Source: Strobilurus pachycystidiatus
Taxonomy: Eukaryota; Basidiomycota; Agaricomycetes; Agaricales; Physalacriaceae
DNA length: 64,000 bases
Assembly: GCA_019915135.1 (NCBI GenBank)
Contig: JAHLMK010000001.1
Coordinates: forward strand, 3,410,001-3,474,000
Reading direction: 5' to 3'
Part shown: positions 1-10,901 of the stretch, piece after piece
How positions within the stretch are numbered: position 1 is the first letter of the stretch
Layout of the letters: the number at the start of each line of letters is the position of its first letter
The notes under the pieces: model-generated
Told to the model about the DNA's origin: nothing
Databases searched by the model: none
The model's input: the letters and a program-made list of their open reading frames with translations, nothing else
Position numbers and translations under genes: made by a program

Positions 1-154
1 AGAACTTTCATAACATGTAATAAAGACAAAAGACATTTATATCTGGAAGTGAGATTAATCCCTGCTTAAAACGCGCTGATTAAACGCTCACTTTAAACCG
101 CTACTATTGGCTTACTTCTTCTTCCCGCGGCGTGTGACTGTGCTGTAAAGTATA

Positions 155-2652
155 TTAGACATGTCTGCCACAGCAGTCAGGACTCGGACACATACCTGGT
201 GACAACAGCGGCAGATCGTCCCCGTCGTGGAGCTCTGGATCCTTGATCGTCCTCGCGGCCTTCACCCGCTTGTTCGGTTTCCGCGTATCCAGTCCCGTAT
301 CCGGCTCCTTGCGCTTCGAGGATCTCGTCTCCCGTACCGGCAGTGTAGTCTGTGCTACGTGGCCCGCGCGCCCTTTGAGACGAGTAGCAGGTTGAGCGGT
401 GGCAGGGGCGGCACCTGCAACGCGTCGCGGGCGTCCACGACCACGACGAAGGGTCGGCACCTCCTCTTCTTCATCCTCTTCGTCCCCCTCCTCCGTATCC
501 TTCTCCTCCTTCCTCTCCTCTTCTTCCTCCTCCTCTTCTTCTCCTTCATCCTTTTCCTCCTCTTCGTCGACAACCATTCTACGTCCGCGCCGGCGTGGCG
601 ACACCTGGATGTCCTCATCCTCATCCTTGTCATCTCCGTCGGTGACTTTGGCGTTGTCCGCGGCCTCCGCGTCCGCGGGGGGTTGAGACCAATTGGAAGG
701 AGACGGTGATGCTGGGCGAGGTGTGTGGGAGCGGATAGGAGTCGGGGTCTTATGCTGCAGCGGGGGGGTGGATTGCCGATGCGACGTTTCGTCCCCCTCC
801 ATTGGAGTAGCTGGGGTGGGTGACGCCGGTGGAGTTGGTGCAGGAGCTTGCTGTGATGAGGGGGACGCCGGCGGCGGAATCTCACTCTCCCCGGGCAGGG
901 ACTCACCCGCGTAGAAGCGGAACACCGGTCGGCTCTCCTTGAGAAACTTAACGACATCGTACATGACACCCCAGTCCGTGCTCGCATCCGCCAGGTTGCG
1001 AGGAAGGTGGTACTTGTTCGTGTCGTATGCCTTGGCAGCGACGTTCCATGACCACGGAATTGCAGGTCCAGTCTCTCCTTCATCAGTCCGTCAGCAAAAG
1101 TTCATTTGTTAACAGGGAACAAAGCGGCTTACTGTACAATCCTTGAAGGTATTCCAGTAGGTACTCCTGAACTTCGGCGAGGGAGCTTGCGGCGACATCC
1201 AGCGTAAAGAGGCGAATCCCTTCCTCGTCCCGTTCAATGGGAACCGATGATAGGGCTATGACAAGTTAGCGCCAGTGCTTGCGATGGCCAGATCTCGACG
1301 TACCTTTCTCCAGTGACTGGGCAGACCAAAATTTCCAGATGCTTCGGAAGTCACCAAACTTCTTGATGGGTCGTTCAGAGGCGAAATCGACGTTTTTGAA
1401 GTGATTCTCGGAGGCCGGATCCGCATGTACATGCAAGCTACAGTGCTTGTCAGTGGGAGAGTGATTTGAATCATTGACAATACGTACGTGCCGACCTGGT
1501 CTACCTCCATGGTGTCGGTTCAACGCGTCCGGAAGAACAACATCAATTCTGCCCCTCCGAGGGGGCCGTCACGATCCGCCACCATCTGAAGCAGGGCGGT
1601 CATCGTCGGTACAAAATCGTCGGTGTTTCTTGGCGGAGAGGGGGATAGATAAGATTCACGAACGAGGGACAAGGCAAAAGAGAGAACGTACCGATCTTGA
1701 TTCATTGTGCCGGTCTCCACCTTTGCGATCCACTCCTTCTGCACCTTTGTCCCCAAACAATCCCACATCCTAGACGCCACTGCTGCAAATGCCCCCGCGT
1801 GATTGCATTTGGCTTGGATGACGAGTTGAAGATCCTCTGCCCAGAAGGGATTGTTCTCGTCGTTGTCGTCCCCGTCCTCGTCGGTGTCATCGTCCTCCTC
1901 AGACTCGAGGTCAAACTCCTCCCTGCTGTGCTGCTTATCCTCTCCCGGGTTTCCTCCTTCGTCACCATCTTCATCTTCCCCTCCCTGCTCGGGTTCGGCC
2001 TCCTCGTCATCACCGGCGGGGGGGGGATCCACGACTTTGGCCTGCTTGATCAATCGGGCGACGCGGGCACGCACGAAAGGGCGACTATGATCCAACCACA
2101 ACTCTTTCGCGGTTTTGGGTTTGGCGTAATCGAGTAGGTTGCGGAGTAGTTGCGATGTTGGTGTGATGTCGCTGGAAGGGGAGGAAGAGGAGGCCGCCAC
2201 CAATTGTTTTTTCTTCCAAGCGCTCTTGGCGTTGGTGAGCAGGCGCCGTGCTTGAACCTGGCGGGTAGCGGCAGGCAGTGGGTCCGTTTCGTCATTGAAG
2301 GCGGGAAACGTCCACAACTTGGTGAGGAAGTCTTTCTTGAATTTAGACTCGTCGAACCTGTCTCCAGCGTCGAGGGCGGCCAAGAATGGGTCGATGCCAT
2401 GCTCGCGAATGAGAGCGAGTTGAGCAGCGCTGAACGGATGCTCTGCCTTTCGTCCCCAAACACCTACAAGACATAAGATTGTTGCTTGCCAACTGACGGG
2501 GGGATTGTCTCCATACCTTTAGGTTTGGCGCTGCTCGCTTGGGGCGCCTTTGGTTTCCTATTCGGTTTGGGTCGCTCGGTCTGCCGGGGGAGAGCGCGAA
2601 GTTCTTTGTTCGACAACTTCTTGCCCTTCTGCTGCGTATCCTTGGTAGCCAT
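155..2652 (-). CDS. Acidic AT-hook protein, multi-exon, linked to the KDZ cluster
   Basis: I do not recognise a named gene. Exon 1 runs 2652-2517, is Lys/Pro-rich and starts MATKDTQQKGKK. A GT-AG intron (2516-2464) joins it in frame to an exon reading HPFSAAQLALIREHGIDPFL. The next ~250 codons include a segment near 2100 (KPKTAKELWLDHSRPFVRARV), then a long Asp/Glu tract. Further exons lie at about 1520-1256 and 1200-970. The last exon (964-155) is Pro/Ser-rich, then strongly acidic, with an AT-hook core RGRGRPRR near 430. AT-hooks bind the minor groove of AT-rich DNA, so a nuclear role is likely (inference). The architecture resembles transposon-associated basidiomycete proteins of unknown function, from memory only. 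Internal exon borders between 1520 and 970 are approximate. It is the outermost minus-strand gene of the cluster. Confidence 0.65.
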
Positions 2653-3249
2653 CAGGGTGTACGGTGAGAGGAGGCGGTGATGACAGATGCGGCGGTGGGT
2701 GTCGGGTAGTGAGGGCTAGAAATTCCAGTTGTTGATGAGGGCAGAACGAGAACAAGCAAGCCACACTCACTGGAATCTGAATAATTGAACACAAACAAAT
2801 GCTTTGTTTGCGTAGTGTTTAAGTCATTAAGGGTCGTTCGCTCCCATTGTTCATCTAAGTCCGCACGCGCTTAGCATCAATTGAATGGATTAAGACGCCC
2901 ACATACGGACTTCTCCGGTTATGCAATCAACCCATTGTTCTTCCATGCGAGTCCTCAGCTTGAATCAAACGAATTAAGCCAACCATCATCTCACGAATTT
3001 GGGGTCAGCTTGAAGCAGACGAAATAGGAGAACAATAAGTCTCACCTCGGTCGCGAGCTTGACGGCAGCCGATGACCAGACCACACAGACAGAGTGTAGC
3101 ATACGTAGAGTACTATGTGCATAATATTTACTTCAGGCCATACTGATTCAGTTGTAAATGTTCAGGTCATACGTTCACTACTACAGCGAGATCACAAGTC
3201 CCTACACCACGAATCAGTCACAAAAGCACCGATTCGCATGTCAAGTAAC
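2653..3249. other. Intergenic, with recurring ATTAAG motifs
   Basis: No coding potential seen. The stretch holds several short motifs of the type GTTTAAG or GATTAAG (for example near 2816, 2888 and 2971). Similar motifs occur in other gaps of the cluster at 60-110, 4700-4800 and 18230-18360. Confidence 0.4.
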
Positions 3250-3755
3250 TTACAGTGTGTCGATGTATTGAAGCACATCTCCCTCCCAACCCGGTGGCAG
3301 GTCATCGTTGGTGGCTTGGATGAAAACAGGTTTAGACGGGTTGGGCGGCACGTCGAAGTACGTGCGCCAGCCCTTGATCGTCCAACTCGACTCGCATACG
3401 GCGTCGCAATGGGCGGTGTTCAGGATGCGAACCTCCAGTTGCTCTCCAATTCCGTGGAGAGCCAGTTGGAATGCGTGGTCGTATAAGTTCATCCGCGCCC
3501 CGACGTTGTTCAACATGATGACCTGGCGTAGATCGCCCTAAGTATCGTCTGCGTCCTTGTCTTGAGGGTAAACAAGTGGCATGCACCCTTGTGTAAAAAA
3601 TCAACCTGACCGCTCTGCCGGGGACCCTCTGGCGTCTCTGGCCCGCCCTCGTAGTCGTGTAGAGATCGATGGTTCGCTGGAACCGTTCTAATGGCTGGGC
3701 TGATTTTGCGGCGCGCGGCATGACTGTTAGAATCTAATGAGCAAAGGACGCACAC
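3250..3755 (-). CDS. Small two-exon hypothetical protein
   Basis: Not recognised. The 3' exon encodes an 88-residue stretch from MLNNVGARMNLYDHAF to GDVLQYIDTL with a clean stop. Upstream, a 69-nt GT-AG intron (starting GTTGAT, ending CTTAG, about 3609-3541) restores the frame with an exon ending EGPRQSGQ. The start is uncertain: an in-frame Met exists at 3755, but CTAACAG at about 3724 could be a branch site and acceptor of a further upstream intron. The protein has His, Cys and Trp residues (NTAHCDAVCESSW) but I see no complete catalytic or zinc motif. I looked for a TET/JBP dioxygenase core, because these often accompany KDZ elements, and did not find one. Confidence 0.45.
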
Positions 3756-3976
3756 AATGGCAAGGATGCGCGTACCGTGTACTTATTTGGTTGGTCCAGC
3801 TTCGCACAGGGAGGCTAAGTAAAAGAGTTTTTGATATTCACTCCGTAGATACACAGATCCAAACTTATTTGTACTTAGGGCGCGTGTGCTCGGTGTGTCT
3901 ACGTAATCTGTTGAATTGCATAGCATGTATCTCATAGCATGTAAGTCGTGAAGTATGATACAGTTCTGGCTCTGAT

Positions 3977-4588
3977 CTAGATATCGTAGAAGATCTCATC
4001 TCTCCAGTGATCCCAATGGGGGAACACCTCCAACTCCTCCTCCACCAGCGCCAACAGGCGCGTCACGTCAACTCGGAATGGAGTGCGGTATGGGCAGACG
4101 ACCCAATCCTCAGCGTCGGGATCGTAGCGTACAAGGGTGGACCCTGGACCCAGCGCAATCTTGGCTGTCCGCAGAAGTGCGATGTTGTCTTTCAGAGACA
4201 CCATACCGTCTTCCGCAAAAAGGCTAAGACGTTTGGGCGCTTGAGTCGGCTGGGGAACAAGTGGAGTGAGCGGAGGACTGCCGATTTGTGGGTGCCGACT
4301 CACCGAGAACCATATGATGGTGCGGACCAGCTTGATGTCGACGCCGTCGGAAGAGAATATGCTGTCGGTATCGTCACTGCCGATAGTTGCACTATCACTG
4401 CCGTCATCATCGTTCTCCTCTTCGACGGCCGTATCCTCTGAGTCTGAGGACATTAACTCGTCGTGATCAGCGTCGGCGATGTTCTGCGGCGCAAGGACGC
4501 GCACGCCGGGTGGACTACCACTGAGACTGATGTCGTTGGGGCGGAGGCGGGATTGGTTGTTCATGGCGTGGGCTAGGGCGTCGTGCAA
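3977..4588 (-). CDS. Acidic hypothetical protein, about 203 residues
   Basis: Not recognised. This is an uninterrupted ORF with a plausible ATG (MHDALAHAMNNQSRLR). An N-terminal Ser/Asp/Glu-rich tract (residues ~45-85, DELMSSDSEDTAVEEENDDD) precedes a more ordered C-terminal half with a Trp-rich end (FPHWDHWRDEIFYDI). The acidic stretch resembles those of the neighbouring AT-hook and KOW proteins. The dense Ser/Asp run would suit nuclear proteins phosphorylated by CK2 (inference). It lies between two other minus-strand genes, but intergenic gaps of 220 and 510 bases argue for separate transcription. Confidence 0.5.
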   Translation of the reverse strand: MHDALAHAMNNQSRLRPNDISLSGSPPGVRVLAPQNIADADHDELMSSDSEDTAVEEENDDDGSDSATIGSDDTDSIFSSDGVDIKLVRTIIWFSVSRHPQIGSPPLTPLVPQPTQAPKRLSLFAEDGMVSLKDNIALLRTAKIALGPGSTLVRYDPDAEDWVVCPYRTPFRVDVTRLLALVEEELEVFPHWDHWRDEIFYDI

Positions 4589-5100
4589 AGCGAAAGCGGT
4601 ATACGGAGGGTTTAAGGCGAGGACTCTTATAAACCAATTGTGCTAAGACCACTCACACACATCAGTCTCAATTTGGCTGACAATGGAGTTGAATATCTGC
4701 ATGTAATGAGCTAGTTTAATCGACCAAAAGACAATGGACGGCCCTTTTTGAGTCGCTGGCTTGATTCGGACAACCAAGGCTGGGTGGCGTCCTAGTTTAA
4801 ACGACCGGTATATTGATTCAGCCGGGACAATGGTGTGCCCTTGGGGAGTTCGGCGCTGAATCCTGGATCACGATTAGCTCAACCAGACCGTGGTGTGTTG
4901 TTGACTCACCTGCTGTATGCCGCCCGCCACGCTCACTCCCGTGTTTGCCGCGCCACACCGTTCACCAGGCGGGTACCGTGCATGAACCACTATTACATTA
5001 GACAGATTAACAAGATACAATATACATTAGTTCCACTTAAGAAAATCTGCAATAATCATACAAAATGCTTGTTATAATATGTCCGCGTGTGATGAAGAGT
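4589..5100. other. Intergenic gap
   Basis: Contains GTTTAA-type motifs (CTAGTTTAATCGACC near 4707, GTTTAAACGACCGG near 4795). No gene, tRNA or repeat copy elsewhere in the window was recognised. Confidence 0.4.
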
Positions 5101-8100
5101 CTATACTGTCCCCTTGCAACCATGCTGTCTAGTACCTTCCCTTAATTTGGTGAACTCCTCATCTACAGTCTTCCATGCGGGATCCGACGCCAACACCAGC
5201 AAGTCCTCGTTTGCTACGATCAAGTCCTGATGCAGATTGAGGTCCGACTTTCCCGGACCACAACGCTGGACGACAGTTACAGCCCATGCCATTCCATCAC
5301 CATCCTGTCGATTGAGTAAACGAATCGGTCGGACAAATCTGCCGACGTGTTCGGGTGCACCTCGAAAGACGATCCAGCAGTGACCATCCGCCGGACGAGT
5401 CCCTGGATGTTTAGGTTGGACAGTACTTGGAGGAATGGGAACGTTGGACTTATTGTCCTTGCGAACGATTACCGTCAAACCGGTTGACGTCAGCGTCGGG
5501 CAAATGGTAATAAGCTGCTCCCTCTTCTTCGCGTTGCTCCCTGGAAGGGGAACCATAATGAGTAGATTGCGAAGGAACGGTTGCATGCACCACGGAAGCG
5601 TGTCATCGTATATTGGCCGGACCTCAACACGGTGCGAAGGAAGTGAGGAGGGTCCCGCTTGACGATCACCCTCGTCGGGTTGCCACGGTCCCGATGGTGC
5701 TTCCCCCAGTGACTCCGGGGGCGGGGTGGCCGCTTTATTGCGGTCGGAGCCACGGTACACTCGCTGCCGGTCATCTCGCCCTGGTTGGCCCGGCGCTGAA
5801 GGGGGGGGGCTCGTACGTCTCCGAAAGTTCCAACTCGTAATACTCTCGCTTTCCCCAAAACCCAGCCCTCGAGTGTAGCGCGCTGAGGGGTGCCATGAGC
5901 CGCAACGGCCAATAAGTTCTGGAAAACAGATTATGAGGTGTTGTTGATTGAGGGCTGCTCAGAACTTACTCAGGATGACGAAGTCGACTGTAGCACATCC
6001 ACTTCTCCCGAACACCCTCCGGACGCAGTCTGTCAAATCGAACCAACACCTTCAGCCCACTCGACGTGCTGTCGTCAATGTTGACGTCTTCCACCGTGCC
6101 TGTATCTCCTTTGTTCTCCCCTTTCCCAACGACGACGACTCGGTGACGAAACCATGGTACCAATCCACTGTATTCCCCTGGCGTTTTCAACTTCGTATAC
6201 CCAACCTTGGGAATGAAACGCAACGGCGGATGTGACGGGGCCATGTTTTCGAGACTCTCCTGGTCGAGAGGGGGAGCATAGGCGGGGACTGCGATAGAGG
6301 CGATGGTGGGCTGGGAGGGTGAGATCTCGTCGACGAGGGAGCAATTGTTCTTATGTACTCTTACGACCTGTGTTGACAGTTAGCCGACATTCAGTGTAAA
6401 CATCGCGTTGCACTTACCCGTGGAATCATTTGGTCTTTATCGTTCAACGAGTGCAACAGTATCGAAACATAACGACGTCTTCGAGATTCATTCTGACTGC
6501 GTGTATCCTCACTCTTCTCGGCAGAAGGTGGAGAGAGGTCGATGACCCAGCCATGTGCGACCTCGCCATCCGCAGAGAAGATGTCCACATTGTCCCCAAT
6601 GTCGAAGACGCGTATGACGTTGCTCGCATTCACCACCTGTTCATGTGGTGGGTTGCCGAGGGAGAGGAGGTGAACGGAGGGTGTAATCTTGCCATCAGGC
6701 TCTCTATGATCTGCCGCATATCGGGCTACGGTTCCACGTTCTCCTGTGACTAGATCCTCCACCGTCTCGCCAACCCAAAATACCCAGTTCTCCAAACGAG
6801 GGAGGTGTTGGATAGCGTCGATGATCACCGGATGACATGACTTTAGCAGGTGGGTGTGAACATGAGGTGGGCAGACGAGGGCGATGGAGAGATGTTTGCG
6901 TCGGACGCGTATCACGAGCATATCGCATGCGAAAAGATGGGATTTGGTCTCCTCGAACCGAATTGAGTCACCAGGCCGCCTCTTCGCAGGTGCGATGGGT
7001 GTTAAATCGTTCTCAAGATTGGGAGGAAGAAGGGAGGGAGGATGCCGTTTCCCAGGGGCCGGTGAAAGAAGACGGAGGCGCTTCTCGCTCGCCTGCTGCA
7101 AGCGTCTCTTGCGCGGGTGGGTCAGGTTGTCTTCGGGTACGTCTTCCAAGACGTTCTGCACCGAAAACTTGAGACGGGGAACAACAAGGAGAGAAATCCA
7201 TGCCCCCCCTGGGTTGCGCTCTACCCAACCAACATCACCGTCGTACTTGCCTCCTCGGACGAGGACCCAAGTTTGAGTGAAAGACTGTGTTCTGGGTGAG
7301 CGCGACCAGCAAACGCGCATTCGCTCAACATTGTCAGATATAGGTTTGAGGGAGTGCAAAGACAAGCCGAAAAGTGGGATGCCGGTTTCTACGTCGGTAA
7401 TGAAGGCCAGCAACTCTTGGAAAGTGCCGCGCGTTGCGATGTAGAGGGTTGGTTGGGAGGGGGTCTTTTGAGCGGGCCACACTTCGACTATGTAATCTTC
7501 GGGGAGGGGACTATCTGCCAGTGCAGCAAGGATGAGTTCTTGGCGGCGATGAAGTTCTTCGTCCCACTCGCTGCGTGCGGCTTGATCGTTAGAATCCTGA
7601 GGGCAAGCGGGCATGGCGAGCAAAGCTCTCCGTCGGGCAATGGATTCCATGCGTTGGGCGCGATCGGAAACGGACATGTTCTGGACGTGTTTCGCCGCAT
7701 CCCACATCTCCTTCGCTATTGTTTTTGAGCGTTGAAACTTTGGATCAATAAGTTCAGTGGTTCTAGCAAATACAAATAAGGAAGCGTACGCGGCAGCGTA
7801 TGGCCCAGATATCGTTTGACGGATCCATGAAGAAGAGTGGATTTTGCGTCGGACGCTGCTCCTCTTCAGACTGCGGATCGTCTTCGAGGTCGGACGGCTC
7901 GTCCACGGCGCCGCCTGGTGGTGAGGCAATGTCTTCTTTGGTGTCTTGTTGCGAGGGGGAAATCGCCAGGCTCTCAACCCACTGCGTGAACTCCTGCTGT
8001 TGACGTGAAGACTGGTCCGGCAAGGATAACGCGGCTACAGGAAGAAGGGCATAAGTTTGCATACTTTGCGTCGTTTGGGATACGCACCTTCTGCTGAACC

Positions 8101-8346
8101 GTCCTCTTCGTCACTAGGCAGATCCTCCCCCTCCTCCTCCTCTCTCTCCAGGTCCTCATCATCGTCGTCGTCGGCTGCCTCCCTGGCCTCTAACGACACG
8201 AACTGATTCGGCCTGGCCAGACCCTGTATATTGGCATTAATGACATCCTTTTTCTTATACTTGACACGGGCACATGTGCCACTCAAATAATTTCATTACA
8301 TGCTATTTCTACGACTACTGGTGCGTGTTTTGCTTACCTTGGCCAT
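5101..8346 (-). CDS. Spt5-like multi-KOW protein, transposon-associated
   Basis: Spt5/NusG-family proteins bind RNA polymerase and nascent RNA through KOW domains. This one starts with a tiny exon ATG-GCC-AAG (8346-8338), probably spliced to YKKKDVINANIQGLARPNQF. An acidic N-terminus follows (DDDDDEDLEREEEEGED), as in Spt5, then DPSNDIWAIRCR, which resembles the start of the Spt5 NGN region. KOW-like segments are seen at about 7250-7170 (WVLVRGGKYDGDVGWVERN), 6790-6690 (FWVGETVEDLVTGERGTVAR), 6600-6540 (VFDIGDNVDIFSADGEV) and 6170-6040 (RVVVVGKGENKGDTGTVEDV). It is shorter than cellular Spt5 and the NGN part looks reduced. The frame changes near 7790 and again at a run of nine G (plus strand) near 5808, so it may be decaying or be a recent pseudogene. 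Confidence 0.6.
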
Positions 8347-8444
8347 TGCGAGCCCGCCGCCACCAATAATTTGATGTCGTGAACGTCGGAGGCGAGATGG
8401 AAAAGCTTTGTCAGCAGTCGGAATCACGGCCTTGGGGGCCGCAC

Positions 8445-8489
8445 GATCAACTCACAAGTGTACCGGGCCGGTACACTTGTGAGTTGATC
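8445..8489. promoter_or_regulatory. Perfect 45-bp palindrome between divergent genes
   Basis: Arms of 22 bp read GATCAACTCACAAGTGTACC plus GG, followed by a single G and the exact reverse complement. I checked all 22 pairs by position and found none mismatched. It lies about 100 bp upstream of the Spt5-like start and 600 bp upstream of the next plus-strand start. It could be an operator for a dimeric protein, a cruciform-forming site or a transposase-binding site; the sequence does not decide. Confidence 0.85.
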
Positions 8490-9093
8490 CAGTCACGGTC
8501 TAAGGCGGGCGCCAAACACTGACAAAGATTTTTCCACCTTGTCCGCACCCACCATGACGATGGGCTGGGCGGGCTGAATAACTGTTTGTGAGACCTCAAG
8601 TCGAGAGATCATCTGTAAGTGAGGCCACAGGCCCGAAAAGTAAGAAAAAAATAGACTAAAAGTTTGGAAATAGAGCGAATAAACAAGGAGAGTCCATGTC
8701 GGTAGCTGCGATTTGTGGCGGGGGCGGGGGGGCGCATCGCGCAACGAGTGGTGAGTCACCCATCTATTCTTTCTTGAAGTCTCGATGCTCAATGCCATTG
8801 TTCTCGCCAGGCACCCCAAGACACGGAGCCACGCTGTTTGCCACCAAGACGACCCTTTCTTCTGCGCCCACTGCGGCTCCATTCACCACTGGATTAATCG
8901 GTCGCCCATTGTTCCCACATGAGACAGCAAACGGTGCGGTGGATTGTTTGGTTTAATACAGCCCGATATTGACAATTATCCGTAGATCATATTGTTCGCT
9001 CAATACGGACGTGAAATGATACGCAACCCCCGCCGCGTTCTTATAAGTGCAGGAACTGTTCAACGAGACCGCATTCCTCCAGCAATCATCGCC
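8490..9093. other. Divergent promoter region
   Basis: Beyond the palindrome I see no coding sequence that is supported. GC-rich and poly-A patches occur (AAGTAAGAAAAAAATAGAC near 8640). It is the likely 5' region of the plus-strand gene that begins at 9094. Confidence 0.35.
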
Positions 9094-10381
9094 ATGGAAC
9101 CTACTCGCCTCTCCCAGAAACTCCGCCCTCAGCCGAAACGAGCTATCGAGTCTCAAATCTACGCCCTCTTGGCCGTCGCATACTCTGCACCCATCAGGTG
9201 TAACGCCAACGAAACTCCGGAAGCCTTCGAGTACCGCCGCTTGGCGCGAGAAGTTGTGCGCTGTTGCGCTTCGGTCCTCTACGACACTCATGGTGGGCGG
9301 ACCTTCCCACAATGCCCGCGCGGGCACAAGGTGGTTCGCACCATCAACACCGGCGCAACCAACCATGTCGCCTTTGCTGGTGATGCGGGTTTTGAGGATG
9401 TAGGAAAGGAGACTTTCCGGGTACGTTGCAACACCTGGCTGGCGGTTATCTCTATCGGCTTACTTCTATTTTGCAGTGCAATACCTGCCAGGAGCAGCTG
9501 TACTGCGACGCTCCAACGGGCTTGACGATCGCTCAGAAGAAGAGCAGTCGCGAACTTATGGCTGCACTCAAGAGCCGCGAGGAAGCCCGCGACAAGCTTT
9601 CCGACGCCAAGAAGTTGGTGAACTTAGCCAAGAGAGCCGCCGCCAGGAAGCACGCCCAGCCCCCTTCCGCAAAGACGCCCAAAACACCCAAGCGCGCAGC
9701 AGCCAGGAAATCCCAGATTCTCCTCCCCCCTTCCTCCCCTCTTCCACGCTCTTCTCCAAGCGAAGATGCACGTCGCCGCCGCATCATCTCGCAGTACGAA
9801 AAACGCGACCTCGAAATCAGAAACAGCCAGTCGGATGACGAGATTGATTTGCCCGCCGACGTTACCGCCCCCCCGCTTAATCGTGCTGTAACTAAGCGCT
9901 TGCGAAAGGAGGATTCCGATGAAGAGGTCGAGATCGTTGAGGCCAAGCGCAAGCGCACACGGTGTGTGCCCGTCAAGCAGGAGGACGTGGACATAGACTT
10001 GACCTTGGATGACGATGAAGACGACGAGGTTCAGCTGGCGATTGATCTGGTATTCTTCTTCGAGGTACGTCTTCTCACTCGAATCAACAGCATTCCCACT
10101 CACGCAAATTCCTTGTCCAGCCAACCGTCGCGCAAGAGGTTAAGCTCTATATCCCAATCATCGGCGCTATCAAACTCAACGACTATCGCGCTGACCTCGC
10201 CAAAGCCGGCGTTGACGGAAACGCTTGGGAGAGATTCTGTCCCAACATTGGTATGTGGGTAGGCGTCAAATGGGACAGATACTTTGCCATCCCCCAGCCG
10301 AACGACCTTATTGCCTTCCGCACGGCCAATGTCAAGGTCGATGGGCCTCTATTCAATCAATACGTCGACCGCCTCATGTAG
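9094..10381 (+). CDS. Cys/His protein with SUMO-interaction-like motif
   Basis: Three exons (9094-9420, 9477-10064, 10121-10381) with clean GT-AG introns of 56 nt give 391 residues in one frame. No named family recognised. Residues ~75-120 hold CPRGHK and, after the first splice, CNTCQEQLYC, a spacing that could bind one zinc ion. The middle is basic (KRAAARKHAQ, KRAAARKS). At ~255-285 the run VDIDLTLDDDEDDE fits a SUMO-interaction motif: a hydrophobic core followed by acidic residues. The last exon is ordered (WVGVKWDRYFAIPQ). The start was chosen because GCCATGG is a good initiation context and the frame stays open. Nuclear localisation is inferred from the basic clusters. It lies directly upstream of the KDZ transposase on the same strand. 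Confidence 0.7.
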
Positions 10382-10901
10382 AAATAAACGAGTACTTATC
10401 TATTACAAGTTTTCCCGAAAGCCGTAAACCTAAGAACCATACGTACTCATACACCCTGTTTTGTATCAGCATGTAGTCCCGATAAAATAACTGTACAATA
10501 TCTTTTCTGATCCTGATACAAACTTATACTTCGCAATATCTCATAGTCTTGATCCGATGCCAAGCAAAGGTTGGGAGATGACACTCAATGTGGCGTAGGT
10601 TAAAGCCAATAACATCGTATTTTTCCATTGAGCCGAGCGGGAGTCAAGGTCGGCGGCTCAGGCGCATGGACGGTAGGTTTCTTCACTTCACGCTTTACGG
10701 TAGCCGGGCCCGACTGATGCGACATGTTAAAGGGTCGCGCGCACCCACGTGACCCGACCCGATGAGGACTCCATTGTCTTTTGCTAGGAGTTCCAGGCGC
10801 CTCAGCAGGCGAGCCCTAGCCGCCATATTCTAGTGCAGGTGAGCCTAGTCTCAACGGCACTTTAGTTAATCGCTCACACCTTCGTATAGTCGAGCGCGAA
10901 G
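10382..10901 (+). promoter_or_regulatory. Upstream region of the KDZ transposase
   Basis: A 520-base gap without coding sequence. Short GC-rich inverted segments occur near 10630-10750. No TATA box was identified with confidence. Confidence 0.3.

Noticed and set aside
227..914. Overlapping long ORFs on the plus strand opposite the AT-hook gene
   Set aside because: They read the complement of acidic and Pro-rich low-complexity coding sequence (runs of Leu/Phe or Ser) and have no splice support.
3250..3755. Possible TET/JBP dioxygenase, prompted by an HCD triplet near the KDZ transposase
   Set aside because: The surrounding residues do not follow the family's metal-binding pattern, and no downstream His and Arg with the right spacing were seen.
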